DNA of 8,542 bases, from NCBI GenBank assembly GCA_025966255.1, contig JAOPVG010000527.1, positions 1 to 8,542 of the forward strand, read 5' to 3'. The translations under genes were made by a program, and so were the position numbers. Below the pieces are notes generated by a model that worked only from the letters and a program-made list of their open reading frames with translations, had not been told where the DNA came from and made no database searches. This document shows, piece after piece, positions 1-7,886 of the stretch (positions within the stretch are counted from its first letter, which is position 1; each line of letters begins with the position of its first letter). The DNA is from Jatrophihabitans sp. GTDB lineage: Bacteria > Actinomycetota > Actinomycetes > Mycobacteriales > Jatrophihabitantaceae.

Positions 1-754
1 GCGGCGCCACGTCGTGGGCGATCTGCAGCATGGCCCGGCCCTCGTCGAAGCCGCCGTTCGGGTCATCCTCGACGACGACCACCGGCTGCGAGTTCTGCGG
101 GTTCCCGGTTCCCGGCAGGTCGCCGGAGGCCACGTCCTGGGCTGCATGAACCGTCAGCGGGTCGCCGGTGATGGTCGTGGTCGCTGTGTCGTAGGAGTCC
201 GAGAGGGCACCGATGGTCATGCCTCGACCGTCGATTCCTTTCGCCTGCACGCGATCGACGCGCTGGAACTTGACACCCTGCGAGGTTGCCGCGCCGATCT
301 GGGTGCGCGGGCGCAACGCCTGGGCGATCGTTCCGGTGCCGGCCAGGCCGGCCAGGTCACGGACCTGGGCCAGCGCCGCGAATCCCTCCAGCGTCCCCTG
401 GGTGATGTCGGTCGCCACGACGTGCAAGCCCCGGGCCTCCGCGGCGCGGCGATAGGCCGCTCGATCGACGCCGACCTGCGGGGTCAGATCGACAAGGACG
501 CGGCCGGCCTGGTCGCGGATGCTCAGGGCGTTCTGGTCGATGCGCAGGCCCCCCGCCGTCTGGGCGGTGCGCTTGCTTGCCGGGCCGGACTGGGCCAGGA
601 GTCGCCCGAGGCCGTTGCCCAGCGCCCGGTCGACGCTGCTGAAGGCCGGTGCGGCCTTGCTCGGCGCGGCGGCGGCCGACGGCGTCGCGCCGGCCAGCCC
701 GAGGGCCGTCATAGCTGCTACCCCGACGGCGGCTAGTGAACTAATCGATCCCAT
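1..754 (-). CDS. Secreted S8/S53-like serine peptidase, N-terminal part (partial)
   Basis: The first 251 residues are visible; the C-terminus, with the catalytic Ser region, lies beyond base 1. The start is ATG at 754-752, behind a strong GGGGAGG ribosome site, with no other start before the upstream in-frame stop. Residues 1-30 are hydrophobic and Ala-rich and look like a signal peptide, although the n-region has no Lys or Arg. Residues 31-160 resemble a propeptide or linker. The peptidase domain begins near residue 160 with GVKFQRVDRVQAKGIDGRG, then IGALSDSYD (candidate catalytic Asp186), then DEGRAMLQIAHDVAP at 237-251. Subtilases have Asp followed by a His-Gly-Thr motif. Here Glu238 occupies the His region, as in sedolisin-type (S53-like) enzymes, and from memory the DEGRAM motif is typical of one actinobacterial S8/S53-like group. 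It probably acts outside the cell as an endopeptidase, with unknown substrate. It lies 99 bp downstream of the SDR gene on the same strand and may be co-transcribed with it. Confidence 0.8.
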   Translation of the reverse strand, partial: MGSISSLAAVGVAAMTALGLAGATPSAAAAPSKAAPAFSSVDRALGNGLGRLLAQSGPASKRTAQTAGGLRIDQNALSIRDQAGRVLVDLTPQVGVDRAAYRRAAEARGLHVVATDITQGTLEGFAALAQVRDLAGLAGTGTIAQALRPRTQIGAATSQGVKFQRVDRVQAKGIDGRGMTIGALSDSYDTATTTITGDPLTVHAAQDVASGDLPGTGNPQNSQPVVVVEDDPNGGFDEGRAMLQIAHDVAP

Positions 755-760
755 CGTGAA

Positions 761-767
761 CCTCCCC
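761..767 (-). promoter_or_regulatory. Ribosome binding site of the S8/S53-like peptidase gene
   Basis: On the minus strand this reads GGGGAGG and ends 6 bases before the ATG at 754-752. It is a near-ideal Shine-Dalgarno sequence. It fixes the start even though the resulting signal peptide has no basic residue near its N-terminus. Confidence 0.75.
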
Positions 768-853
768 GCAGGTCCGGCGACAAGCGACAGCTTTTGTGCG
801 GGCGAACTCTAACGCCGTGATCGGCCGAGGAGAAGGTGCTGAGGACTTATGCG

Positions 854-2383
854 TCACCAATTGGACGGTGCGTAGTCCTTGAGGAAGCAGCCGTAGAGAT
901 CGTTACCGGTTTCACCCTGCACGATGGGGTCGTACACCCGCGCCGCTCCGTCGACGAGGTCGAGCGGCGCGTGGAAGCCCTCGTCGGCGAGCCGAACCTT
1001 CGTGAAGTGCGGCCGCTCGTCGGTGATCCAGCCGGTGTCCACGGAGGTCATCAGGATCCCGTCGGTGAGCATCTCGGTGGCGCTCGTACGGGTGAGCATG
1101 TTCAAGGCGGCCTTCGCCATGTTGGTGTGCGGGTGTCCGGGACCCTTGTAGCCGCGGCTGAACACCCCCTCCATCGCCGAGACGTTGACGATGTACTTGC
1201 GCCGCGCGGGGCTGGCCGCCATCGACGGACGCAGCCGGCTGATGAGGATGAACGGCGCGGTGGTGTTGCACAGCTGCACCTCCAACAGCTCCAGGGCATC
1301 GACCTCGTCGACGCGCTGTGTCCAGCTGTTGACGGTGTGCAGGTCGGGCACCAGACCACCGGCGTCGATCGCCGTCGATGCGGCGATCCGGTCCAGGGAC
1401 GCGGATCCGGCCAGCAGGGCGAGGCGGGAGATCTCGGCTCCGCCCATGGTGTCCGGGAGGTGCGGCGTGGGATGCGCCGACAGCGCGCCGGCCAGGGCGC
1501 TCGGGTGCGCGTCGGATACGTGGTCGAAGGTGATCAGCTCCGGCAACGGTCCGTCGGGCAGCGGTTCGGACTCGGCGGCGACGAGCGGCGCGTATGCACC
1601 GGGCGAGCGCCGCACCGTCTGCGCCGCGTTGTTGATCAGGATGTCCAGCGGGCCGGCGGCGGTGACGGTGTCGGCCAGGGCCACGACCTGCGCCGGATCG
1701 CGCAGATCGACGCCGATCACCCGCAACCGGTCCAGCCAGTCGACGCTGTCGGGCAAGGCGGAGAAGCGGCGGACCGCGTCGTGTGGGAAGCGGGTCGTGA
1801 TCGTCGTGTGGGCGCCGTCGCGAAGCAGACGCAGGGCGATGTACATGCCGATCTTCGCCCGCCCGCCGGTGAGCAGCGCGCGGCGACCGGTGAGGTCGGT
1901 GCGGGCGTCACGGCGGCTGTGATTCGTGGCCGCGCAGGCCGGGCAGAGCTGGTGATAGAACGCGTCAACGTCGATGTAGTCCTGCTTGCAGATGTAACAG
2001 GGCCGCGGTCGAGTGAAGCGTCCGGCGAGTGCGCCGGGGGACGACGCGGCGAGGGGCACGCCCTCGGTCTCGTCGTCGATCCGCTGGGGCGAGCCGGTGG
2101 CCGTGGCGGCGACGACCGCCCGGTCAGCGGCGAGGATCGCATCCCGCCGCTCGATGCGTCGCGCGTGCTTGACGTGCTTGAAGATCCGCGCGGTCGCGTG
2201 CCGGATGGCGACGGCATCGCGATGCTCGGGCGGCAGCGCCTCGGCGGCCGCGATCACGCGCAGGCAGATAGCAAGCTCGTCCGGGTCGAGTCCGGGCCGG
2301 CCGTGCTCGTCCATTTCCACGTGGGCAACGATAGGCAACGACCTTCGCGCCCCCGCCGAGCGACCGGCTTCGGCGCTCGCCAC
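854..2383 (-). CDS. SDR-family oxidoreductase with N-terminal four-cysteine module
   Basis: A 509-residue protein, twice the length of a classical SDR (about 250). Residues 24-120 form a mostly helical N-terminal region. Residues 129-150 carry CYIC-N14-CPAC, a likely zinc-binding knuckle. The Rossmann domain starts with LTGGRAKIG (171-179), a variant of TGxxxGxG with Lys at the middle glycine. NNAAQT (251-256) matches the NNAG motif. Ser402 (VNVSAMEG) and Lys424 (MAKAALNML) match the catalytic Ser and Lys, but the Tyr of YxxxK is Thr420; Tyr412 lies nearby in GYKGPGH. From memory, closely similar proteins with this layout occur in other actinomycetes, so this is probably a family trait rather than damage. 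The substrate is unknown, and the location is probably cytosolic. The start is uncertain: GTG at 2383 has a weak AGGG site, and ATG at 2314-2312 (residue 24) is an alternative. It is divergent from the M1 peptidase gene, and the peptidase gene ending at base 1 follows it. Confidence 0.85.
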   Translation of the reverse strand: MASAEAGRSAGARRSLPIVAHVEMDEHGRPGLDPDELAICLRVIAAAEALPPEHRDAVAIRHATARIFKHVKHARRIERRDAILAADRAVVAATATGSPQRIDDETEGVPLAASSPGALAGRFTRPRPCYICKQDYIDVDAFYHQLCPACAATNHSRRDARTDLTGRRALLTGGRAKIGMYIALRLLRDGAHTTITTRFPHDAVRRFSALPDSVDWLDRLRVIGVDLRDPAQVVALADTVTAAGPLDILINNAAQTVRRSPGAYAPLVAAESEPLPDGPLPELITFDHVSDAHPSALAGALSAHPTPHLPDTMGGAEISRLALLAGSASLDRIAASTAIDAGGLVPDLHTVNSWTQRVDEVDALELLEVQLCNTTAPFILISRLRPSMAASPARRKYIVNVSAMEGVFSRGYKGPGHPHTNMAKAALNMLTRTSATEMLTDGILMTSVDTGWITDERPHFTKVRLADEGFHAPLDLVDGAARVYDPIVQGETGNDLYGCFLKDYAPSNW

Positions 2384-2511
2384 GTGACCCTGCCGACGTC
2401 CTCGACGCTGACTTGCTTGACGGCGTGGATCGATCGGACAAGTGTGGTCGTATCAGTACAAACGCCCCCGCAATCCCGCATCGTGGCGTGACATCTGCGA
2501 GGAGCCGAACC
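2384..2511. promoter_or_regulatory. Divergent intergenic region between SDR and M1 peptidase genes
   Basis: This 128-bp gap must hold the promoters of both divergent genes. Visible elements are TTGACG at 2417-2422 on the plus strand, usable as a -35 hexamer but without a convincing -10 at 16-18 bp. There is an 8-bp palindrome GATCGATC at 2428-2435, and a short inverted pair ACTTG (2411-2415) / CAAGT (2439-2443). The stretch around 2440-2460 is less GC-rich than its surroundings. I cannot assign exact promoters. If the SDR starts at its internal ATG, the gap extends to 2315. Confidence 0.4.
2499..2504 (+). promoter_or_regulatory. Ribosome binding site of the M1 peptidase gene
   Basis: GAGGAG lies 7 bases before the GTG at 2512-2514. 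This selects the GTG over the in-frame start at 2413. The GTG also places a basic n-region and hydrophobic core right at the N-terminus, as a signal peptide requires. Confidence 0.75.
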
Positions 2512-3942
<1,431 letters not shown>

Positions 3943-3946
3943 GCGG

Positions 3947-4324
3947 CTAGCCGGCCGGCCGCACCGGCTGCTGGATGTTCCACTTGTTGCCGTCAGGATC
4001 CTTGAAATAGACGAAGCGGCCCCACGGAAGGTCCTCGGGTCCGTCACCGACCTCGACGCCGCGCGCGGACAGTTCTGCGTACGCGGCGTCGGCGTCCTCG
4101 ACGACGAGTTGCAGCCCTTCGAGAGAGCCGGGCGCCATGGTGGTCAGCCCCTCGCCGATGGAGATCGAGCACCCCGAGCCGGGCGGCGTCAGCTGCACGA
4201 ACCGCAGCGATTCGGTCACCCGGTGATCGTGGTCGGCGGTGAAGCCGACCTGGTCGACGTAGAAGGTCTTGGCTCGGTCGACATCGCTCACCGGCACGCA
4301 CATCAGCTCGAGCTTGTAGTCCAC
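3947..4324 (-). CDS. VOC (glyoxalase/bleomycin-resistance fold) protein
   Basis: A 125-residue protein starting at GTG 4324-4322, behind an AAAGGA site 6 bases away. A longer in-frame extension to 4468 would overlap the racemase gene and has no VOC similarity. The two beta-alpha-beta-beta-beta repeats are visible. The first is MCVPVSDVDRAKTFYVDQVGF at 8-28, with its edge strands to about 57. The second is LQLVVEDADAAYAELSARGV at 71-90, ending in FVYFKDPDGNKWNI at 104-117. By eye, the usual metal-ligand positions hold non-ligands (Leu7 for the first His, about Gly70, and Gln118/Gln119 for the last Glu). It may therefore be a binding or non-metal member rather than a glyoxalase I. Substrate and role are unknown. 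It lies 112 bp downstream of the racemase gene on the same strand, so co-transcription is possible, but the gap is large enough for its own promoter. Confidence 0.85.
   Translation of the reverse strand: MDYKLELMCVPVSDVDRAKTFYVDQVGFTADHDHRVTESLRFVQLTPPGSGCSISIGEGLTTMAPGSLEGLQLVVEDADAAYAELSARGVEVGDGPEDLPWGRFVYFKDPDGNKWNIQQPVRPAG
3949..3969. terminator. Possible stem-loop at the convergent gene ends
   Basis: AGCCGG (3949-3954) and CCGGCT (3964-3969) can pair around a 9-base GC-rich loop, next to the two facing stop codons of the M1 peptidase and VOC genes. There is no T-run on either side, and the stem overlaps the last VOC codons. It may help separate the convergent transcripts, but a 6-bp GC stem is common by chance in DNA of this composition. 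Confidence 0.25.
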
Positions 4325-4330
4325 AGAAGA

Positions 4331-4336
4331 TCCTTT
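4331..4336 (-). promoter_or_regulatory. Ribosome binding site of the VOC gene
   Basis: On the minus strand this reads AAAGGA and ends 6 bases before the GTG at 4324-4322. It supports the short 125-residue form over the longer reading frame. Confidence 0.65.
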
Positions 4337-4436
4337 CGGGGTGGTTTGCCGAGGGGCTCCGACCCTATCGAGCACGTCCGACACGTACCGAGACGGGCGA
4401 GCCGCCAAGCAACCACCAACGCGATGAGTCAGTGCC

Positions 4437-5579
4437 TCATTCGATGACGCCCGCTTCGCGCAGGTCACCTAGTTCGGCGGCGGAGTAGCCGGCTTCGTCG
4501 AGGAGTTCGGCGGTCGCGGCGCCGACCTGGGTCAGCGGGCCGGTCACGCCAGGCGTGGCCGAGAAGCGCGGTGCCGGCGCCGCGAGAGTCGCATCGCCGA
4601 CTTGCGTGTACGACCCGCGGGCCACGTTGTGCGGGTGCAGCGGCGCCTCTTCCAGCGTCAGGACGGGCGCCACGCAGGCATCAAGCGGCGCGAAGATCTC
4701 GGCCCACTCGTCGCGCGTCTTCGACTTGAAGGTGGTCTCGAGCAGCGAGCGGCAGTCGTCCCACTTCGCCGGGTCGTAGGGCGACGGAGCGGTCTCGGCG
4801 TCCTGGCCGATCGCGGTGCACAGCGCGACCCAGAACTGCGCCTCCAGCGCCCCGACCGCCACGAACTTGCCGTCGGCGCACTCATAGCAGCGGTAGTTGG
4901 GTGAGCCCCCGTCGAGCATGTTCGCCTCGCGCCTGTCGGTCCAGCCACCCAACGACAGGAACGTCCGCGTCATCGAGCCGAGGTAGGCCGCGCCCTCGGT
5001 CATCGCGGCGTCCACGACCTGGCCCTCGCCCGTGGCGCGCGCGTGGAGGAGTCCGGCGAGCAGCCCGGTGGCGAGGAACATCGCGCCGCCGCCGAAGTCG
5101 GCCACGTAGTTGATCGGCGGGACGGGCGGCCCCGCGGCCGGCCCGATGCCGTGCAGCAGTCCCGAGATCGCGAGGTAGGTGATGTCATGCCCGGCAGTGG
5201 CGGCCAGCGGACCGTCCTGACCCCACCCCGTCATCCGGCCGTAGACGAGCGCCGGATTGCGCGCCAGCACCTCGGCCGGCCCGATCCCCAACCGTTCCGC
5301 GACACCCGGGCGGAAGCCCTCGATGAGTCCGTCCGACTTCGCGGCGAGTCGCAGCAGCACCTCGGCCCCACCTGCCCGGCGCAGGTCGAGAGCGATCGAG
5401 CGGCGGCCGCGGCCGAGCGCGCCCGCGGCCATCCCGTCACCGAGCCCCATCCGGGCACCGGGGAGCTTGTCGACGCGCACCACCTCCGCGCCGAGATCGG
5501 CGAGCAGCATGCCGAGGAATGGCACGGGTCCGATCGCGGGCAGTTCGAGAATGCGGACTCCGTCGAGCGGACCGGGCAC
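4437..5579 (-). CDS. mcr: Alpha-methylacyl-CoA racemase (CaiB/BaiF CoA-transferase family III)
   Basis: A 380-residue protein with GTG start at 5579-5577. It interconverts 2R- and 2S-methylacyl-CoA thioesters by deprotonation and reprotonation at C2, so that branched substrates become usable by S-specific acyl-CoA dehydrogenases. The family opening GPLDGVRILEL is followed by LADLGAEVVRVD (27-37), IEGFRPGVAERLG (86-98) and GRMTGWGQDGPLA (114-126). The three catalytic residues known from the Mycobacterium tuberculosis enzyme (His126, Asp156, Glu241) correspond here to His131 in AGHDITY, Asp161 in ADFGGG and Glu246 in GALEAQF, at a constant offset of 5. This supports a racemase over a plain CoA transferase such as CaiB or Frc, which use an Asp nucleophile. 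The length is close to the usual 360-380. It is cytosolic. It follows fadB by 118 bp on the same strand, which suggests a role in branched-chain acyl or sterol side-chain beta-oxidation. Confidence 0.92.
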   Translation of the reverse strand: MPGPLDGVRILELPAIGPVPFLGMLLADLGAEVVRVDKLPGARMGLGDGMAAGALGRGRRSIALDLRRAGGAEVLLRLAAKSDGLIEGFRPGVAERLGIGPAEVLARNPALVYGRMTGWGQDGPLAATAGHDITYLAISGLLHGIGPAAGPPVPPINYVADFGGGAMFLATGLLAGLLHARATGEGQVVDAAMTEGAAYLGSMTRTFLSLGGWTDRREANMLDGGSPNYRCYECADGKFVAVGALEAQFWVALCTAIGQDAETAPSPYDPAKWDDCRSLLETTFKSKTRDEWAEIFAPLDACVAPVLTLEEAPLHPHNVARGSYTQVGDATLAAPAPRFSATPGVTGPLTQVGAATAELLDEAGYSAAELGDLREAGVIE

Positions 5580-5588
5580 GGTGGTGAT

Positions 5589-5595
5589 TCCTCTC
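5589..5595 (-). promoter_or_regulatory. Ribosome binding site of the racemase gene
   Basis: On the minus strand this reads GAGAGGA and ends 9 bases before the GTG at 5579-5577. It supports that start, which also begins exactly at the conserved GPLDGVRILEL segment. Confidence 0.65.
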
Positions 5596-5614
5596 GGTTG
5601 GGTGCCAACACGCC

Positions 5615-5683
5615 ACTGGTGGTCAGTCAGGGGCGGTTGTGGTCACCTGGAAGGACCACGGGTGCCCGTAACTGACCACCAGT
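5615..5683. repeat. Nested inverted repeat between fadB and the racemase gene
   Basis: The outer arms are a perfect 13-bp inverted repeat: ACTGGTGGTCAGT at 5615-5627 and ACTGACCACCAGT at 5671-5683, with 43 bases between. Inside lies a second inverted repeat, GTGGTC at 5639-5644 and GACCAC at 5654-5659, with a 9-base loop. Each outer arm is itself a partial palindrome (ACTG N5 CAGT), so the arms could be two copies of a regulator site. Alternatively the transcript could fold into one interrupted hairpin. No T-run follows on the minus strand, which argues against a simple intrinsic terminator. It occupies most of the 118-bp gap and lies 20 bp upstream of the racemase ribosome site. Function is inferred only from position and symmetry. 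Confidence 0.8.
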
Positions 5684-5697
5684 TGGACGTGCGGAAC

Positions 5698-7854
5698 CTA
5701 GAACGTCTCGCCGTTCTCCGCCTTCTTGCGCAGCAGCGGGTTCGGCTCGAAGCGCGAGCCGTACTTCGACGTGAACTCGTCGGCCCGCGCCACGAACGCC
5801 ACCACCCCACCGGGGAAACCGTTGACGTACTGCAGCACGCCACCCGTCCACGGCGGGAAACCGATACCCATGATCGAGCCGATGTTGGCGTCGGCCGCGG
5901 TGATCAGCACGCCCTCCTCGACACAGCGCGCCGACTCGACGGCCTCGATGACCAGCATCCGCTCTTCGAGCTCGTGCAGGTCGACCGCCGCGGGATCGCC
6001 GGACACCGGGAAGTGCTCGGCCAGCCCCGGCCACAACCCAGTGCGCTTGCCCGCCTCGTCGTAGTCGAAGAAGCCCGCGCCCTTGAGGCGGCCCGGGCGG
6101 CCCAGCTCGACCATCTTCTCGACGATCGTCTCGGCCGGGTGGGCGACGTAGCTGTCGCCCTGGGCCTCGCGCGTCTCGTTGCGGATCTTGAGGAAGAGCT
6201 CGAGGTTGAGCTCGTCGGCGAGCTGCAACGCGCCGACCGGGTAGCCGGCCTGCGTCGTGGCCTGCTCGATCGTGGCGGGGTGGATGCCCTCACCGAGCAT
6301 GGCCAGCGCTTCGTTGACGAATGTGCCGATGACCCGCGAGGTGAAGAACCCGCGGCTGTCGTTGACGACGATCGGCGTCTTCTTGATCGCGGCCGCGTAG
6401 TCGAGTGCGCGGGCCAGCGCCTCGTCGGAGGTCTGCTCGCCACGGATGATCTCCAGCAACGGCATCTTGTCGACGGGGGAGAAGAAGTGCAGGCCGATGA
6501 AGTCGGACTTGCGCTCCACGCCCTCGGCCAGCGACGTGATCGGCAGGGTCGACGTGTTCGATCCGAGCAGGGCATCGGGATTGACGACCGCCTCGGTGGC
6601 CTGGAAGACCTCGTGCTTGAGCGACACCTTCTCGAAGACGGCCTCGACGACGAAGTCGCAGCCGGCGAGATCGGCGTAGTCGTCGGTCGGCGTGATCAGA
6701 GCAAGGATCTCGTTGCGCTTGGCCTCGTCCAGCTTGCCGCGCCCCACGGCCTTGTCGAGCAGCTTCTGCGAGTAGGCCTTGCCCTTCTCGGCGCCCTCGA
6801 GCGAGATGTCCTTGAGCACGACCTGCATACCGGCCCGCGCCGAGACGTAGGCGATGCCGGCGCCCATCATGCCGGCGCCGAGGACCGCGACCTTCTCGAT
6901 CGGGCGCTTTTCGAAGCCGTCCGGCCGCGAACCGCCCGCGTTGATCGAGTTCAGGTCGAACCAGAACGCCTGGATCATGTTCTTGGCGACCTGCCCCTTG
7001 GCGAGGTTGACGAAGTAGCGCCCCTCGATCGCGAACGCGGTGTCGATGTCGACGGTCGCGCCCTCGACGGCAGCACACATGATGTGGTGCGGGGCGGGCA
7101 TCGGGGCGCCCTTGAGTTGTTTTTTCAGGTTGGCCGGGAAGGCCGGCAGCATGCCGGCGAGCTTCGGGCTGGACGGCGTGCCGCCCGGCATGCGGTAACC
7201 CTTGCCGTCCCACGGCTGCGTGGTCTCGGGGTTGGCCTTGATCCACTCGCGTGCCTTGGCCAGCATCTCCTCGGGCGTGGCCGCGATCTCGTGGATGAGA
7301 CCAACCTCGAGCGCCTCGGCCGGCTTGTACCGGTTGCCCTGCAGTAGCACCTTCATCAGACCGTCGGCGATGCCGAGCAGCCGGATGATGCGGGTGACGC
7401 CGCCGGCACCGGGCAGTAGGCCCAGCGTGACCTCGGGCAGACCGAACTGCGACTTCGGGTTGTCCAGCGCGATGCGGCGGTTGCACGCCAGCGCGATCTC
7501 CAGGCCGCCGCCCAGGGCCGCACCGTTGAGGGCGGCGACCGTGGGCTTGCCGAGCTTCTCCAGCCGGCGGAAGTCGGCCTTGATGCGCGTGACGCCTTCG
7601 GCGAACTCGGCCGCGTTCTCGTCGGTCACCCGGGCGAGCAGCTTGAGGTCGCCGCCGGCGAAGAAGGTGTCCTTCGCCGAGGTGATGATTACTCCGGTGA
7701 CGGAGTCCTTCTCGGACTCGAGCTGCTCCACGACGGTGGACAGAGAGGTCCGGAAGTCGTCGGTCATCGTGTTGGCGCGCTGGCTCGGGTCGTCGAGGGT
7801 CAGCGTGACGATGCCGTCGCTGTCCTGGTCCCAGCGGATGGTGTTCTCAGTCAT
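5698..7854 (-). CDS. fadB: Fatty acid beta-oxidation complex alpha subunit: enoyl-CoA hydratase / 3-hydroxyacyl-CoA dehydrogenase
   Basis: A 718-residue protein from ATG 7854-7852, the usual length. It catalyses two consecutive steps of beta-oxidation, hydration of trans-2-enoyl-CoA and NAD-dependent oxidation of L-3-hydroxyacyl-CoA. Residues 1-190 form the crotonase domain, with TFFAGGDLKLL (63-73) and NGAALGGGLE (110-119) at the oxyanion hole. The catalytic pair Glu119 and Glu141 (GLPEVTLGLLPGAGG) is present. The dehydrogenase part starts near 315, with the NAD-binding VLGAGMMGAG (324-333), SNTSTLPIT (432-440) and the His456/Glu468 dyad in GLHFFSPVDKMPLLEII. C-terminal helical domains run from about 500 and include GFFTSRVIGTFVNEA and IGSIMGIGFPPWTGG. 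It resembles the mycobacterial FadB (Rv0860 type) from memory. It acts in the cytosol with the thiolase FadA, whose gene ends 32 bp upstream. The ribosome site GGAG (7867-7870) is 12 bases from the ATG, longer than ideal. All catalytic residues are intact. Confidence 0.97.
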   Translation of the reverse strand: MTENTIRWDQDSDGIVTLTLDDPSQRANTMTDDFRTSLSTVVEQLESEKDSVTGVIITSAKDTFFAGGDLKLLARVTDENAAEFAEGVTRIKADFRRLEKLGKPTVAALNGAALGGGLEIALACNRRIALDNPKSQFGLPEVTLGLLPGAGGVTRIIRLLGIADGLMKVLLQGNRYKPAEALEVGLIHEIAATPEEMLAKAREWIKANPETTQPWDGKGYRMPGGTPSSPKLAGMLPAFPANLKKQLKGAPMPAPHHIMCAAVEGATVDIDTAFAIEGRYFVNLAKGQVAKNMIQAFWFDLNSINAGGSRPDGFEKRPIEKVAVLGAGMMGAGIAYVSARAGMQVVLKDISLEGAEKGKAYSQKLLDKAVGRGKLDEAKRNEILALITPTDDYADLAGCDFVVEAVFEKVSLKHEVFQATEAVVNPDALLGSNTSTLPITSLAEGVERKSDFIGLHFFSPVDKMPLLEIIRGEQTSDEALARALDYAAAIKKTPIVVNDSRGFFTSRVIGTFVNEALAMLGEGIHPATIEQATTQAGYPVGALQLADELNLELFLKIRNETREAQGDSYVAHPAETIVEKMVELGRPGRLKGAGFFDYDEAGKRTGLWPGLAEHFPVSGDPAAVDLHELEERMLVIEAVESARCVEEGVLITAADANIGSIMGIGFPPWTGGVLQYVNGFPGGVVAFVARADEFTSKYGSRFEPNPLLRKKAENGETF

Positions 7855-7886
7855 GAGTGATCGATTCTCCGTTGGTCTGGGACGGG

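Noticed and set aside
14..736. A 240-residue plus-strand reading frame opposite the S8/S53-like peptidase
   Set aside because: The minus strand has a strong ribosome site, a signal peptide and protease motifs, whereas this frame has none.
2411..2443. ACTTG...CAAGT and CAAGCAAG (minus strand), resembling a half-site of a KstR2-type operator
   Set aside because: Only a half-site is present, the symmetric second half is absent, and the neighbouring genes are not sterol-ring catabolic genes.
836..2491. A 551-residue plus-strand reading frame opposite the SDR gene
   Set aside because: It is antisense to the SDR, shows no recognisable domain, and is explained by the GC-rich third codon positions of the real gene.
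4340..4400. TAGGGT on the minus strand upstream of the VOC gene as a possible -10 box
   Set aside because: No -35-like hexamer is found at 16-18 bp, and a TANNNT match alone is expected by chance.
4325..4468. Longer N-terminal extension of the VOC protein up to 4468
   Set aside because: It would overlap the racemase gene end, contains no VOC-like sequence, and the GTG at 4324 has a well-spaced ribosome site directly before the fold begins.
7120..7125. A6 run (minus strand) followed by C inside fadB, matching the A AAA AAC slippery heptamer
   Set aside because: The reading frame is AAA AAA CAA, so the heptamer is not in the phase needed for programmed -1 slippage. The encoded KKQLKGAP segment is conserved in FadB, and the frame continues intact to the normal end.
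5257..7347. A 696-residue plus-strand reading frame opposite fadB and the racemase gene
   Set aside because: It lies antisense to two genes with intact catalytic motifs. Its composition (Arg, Asp, Val, Gly, Leu rich, no recognisable domain) is that of a high-GC shadow frame.
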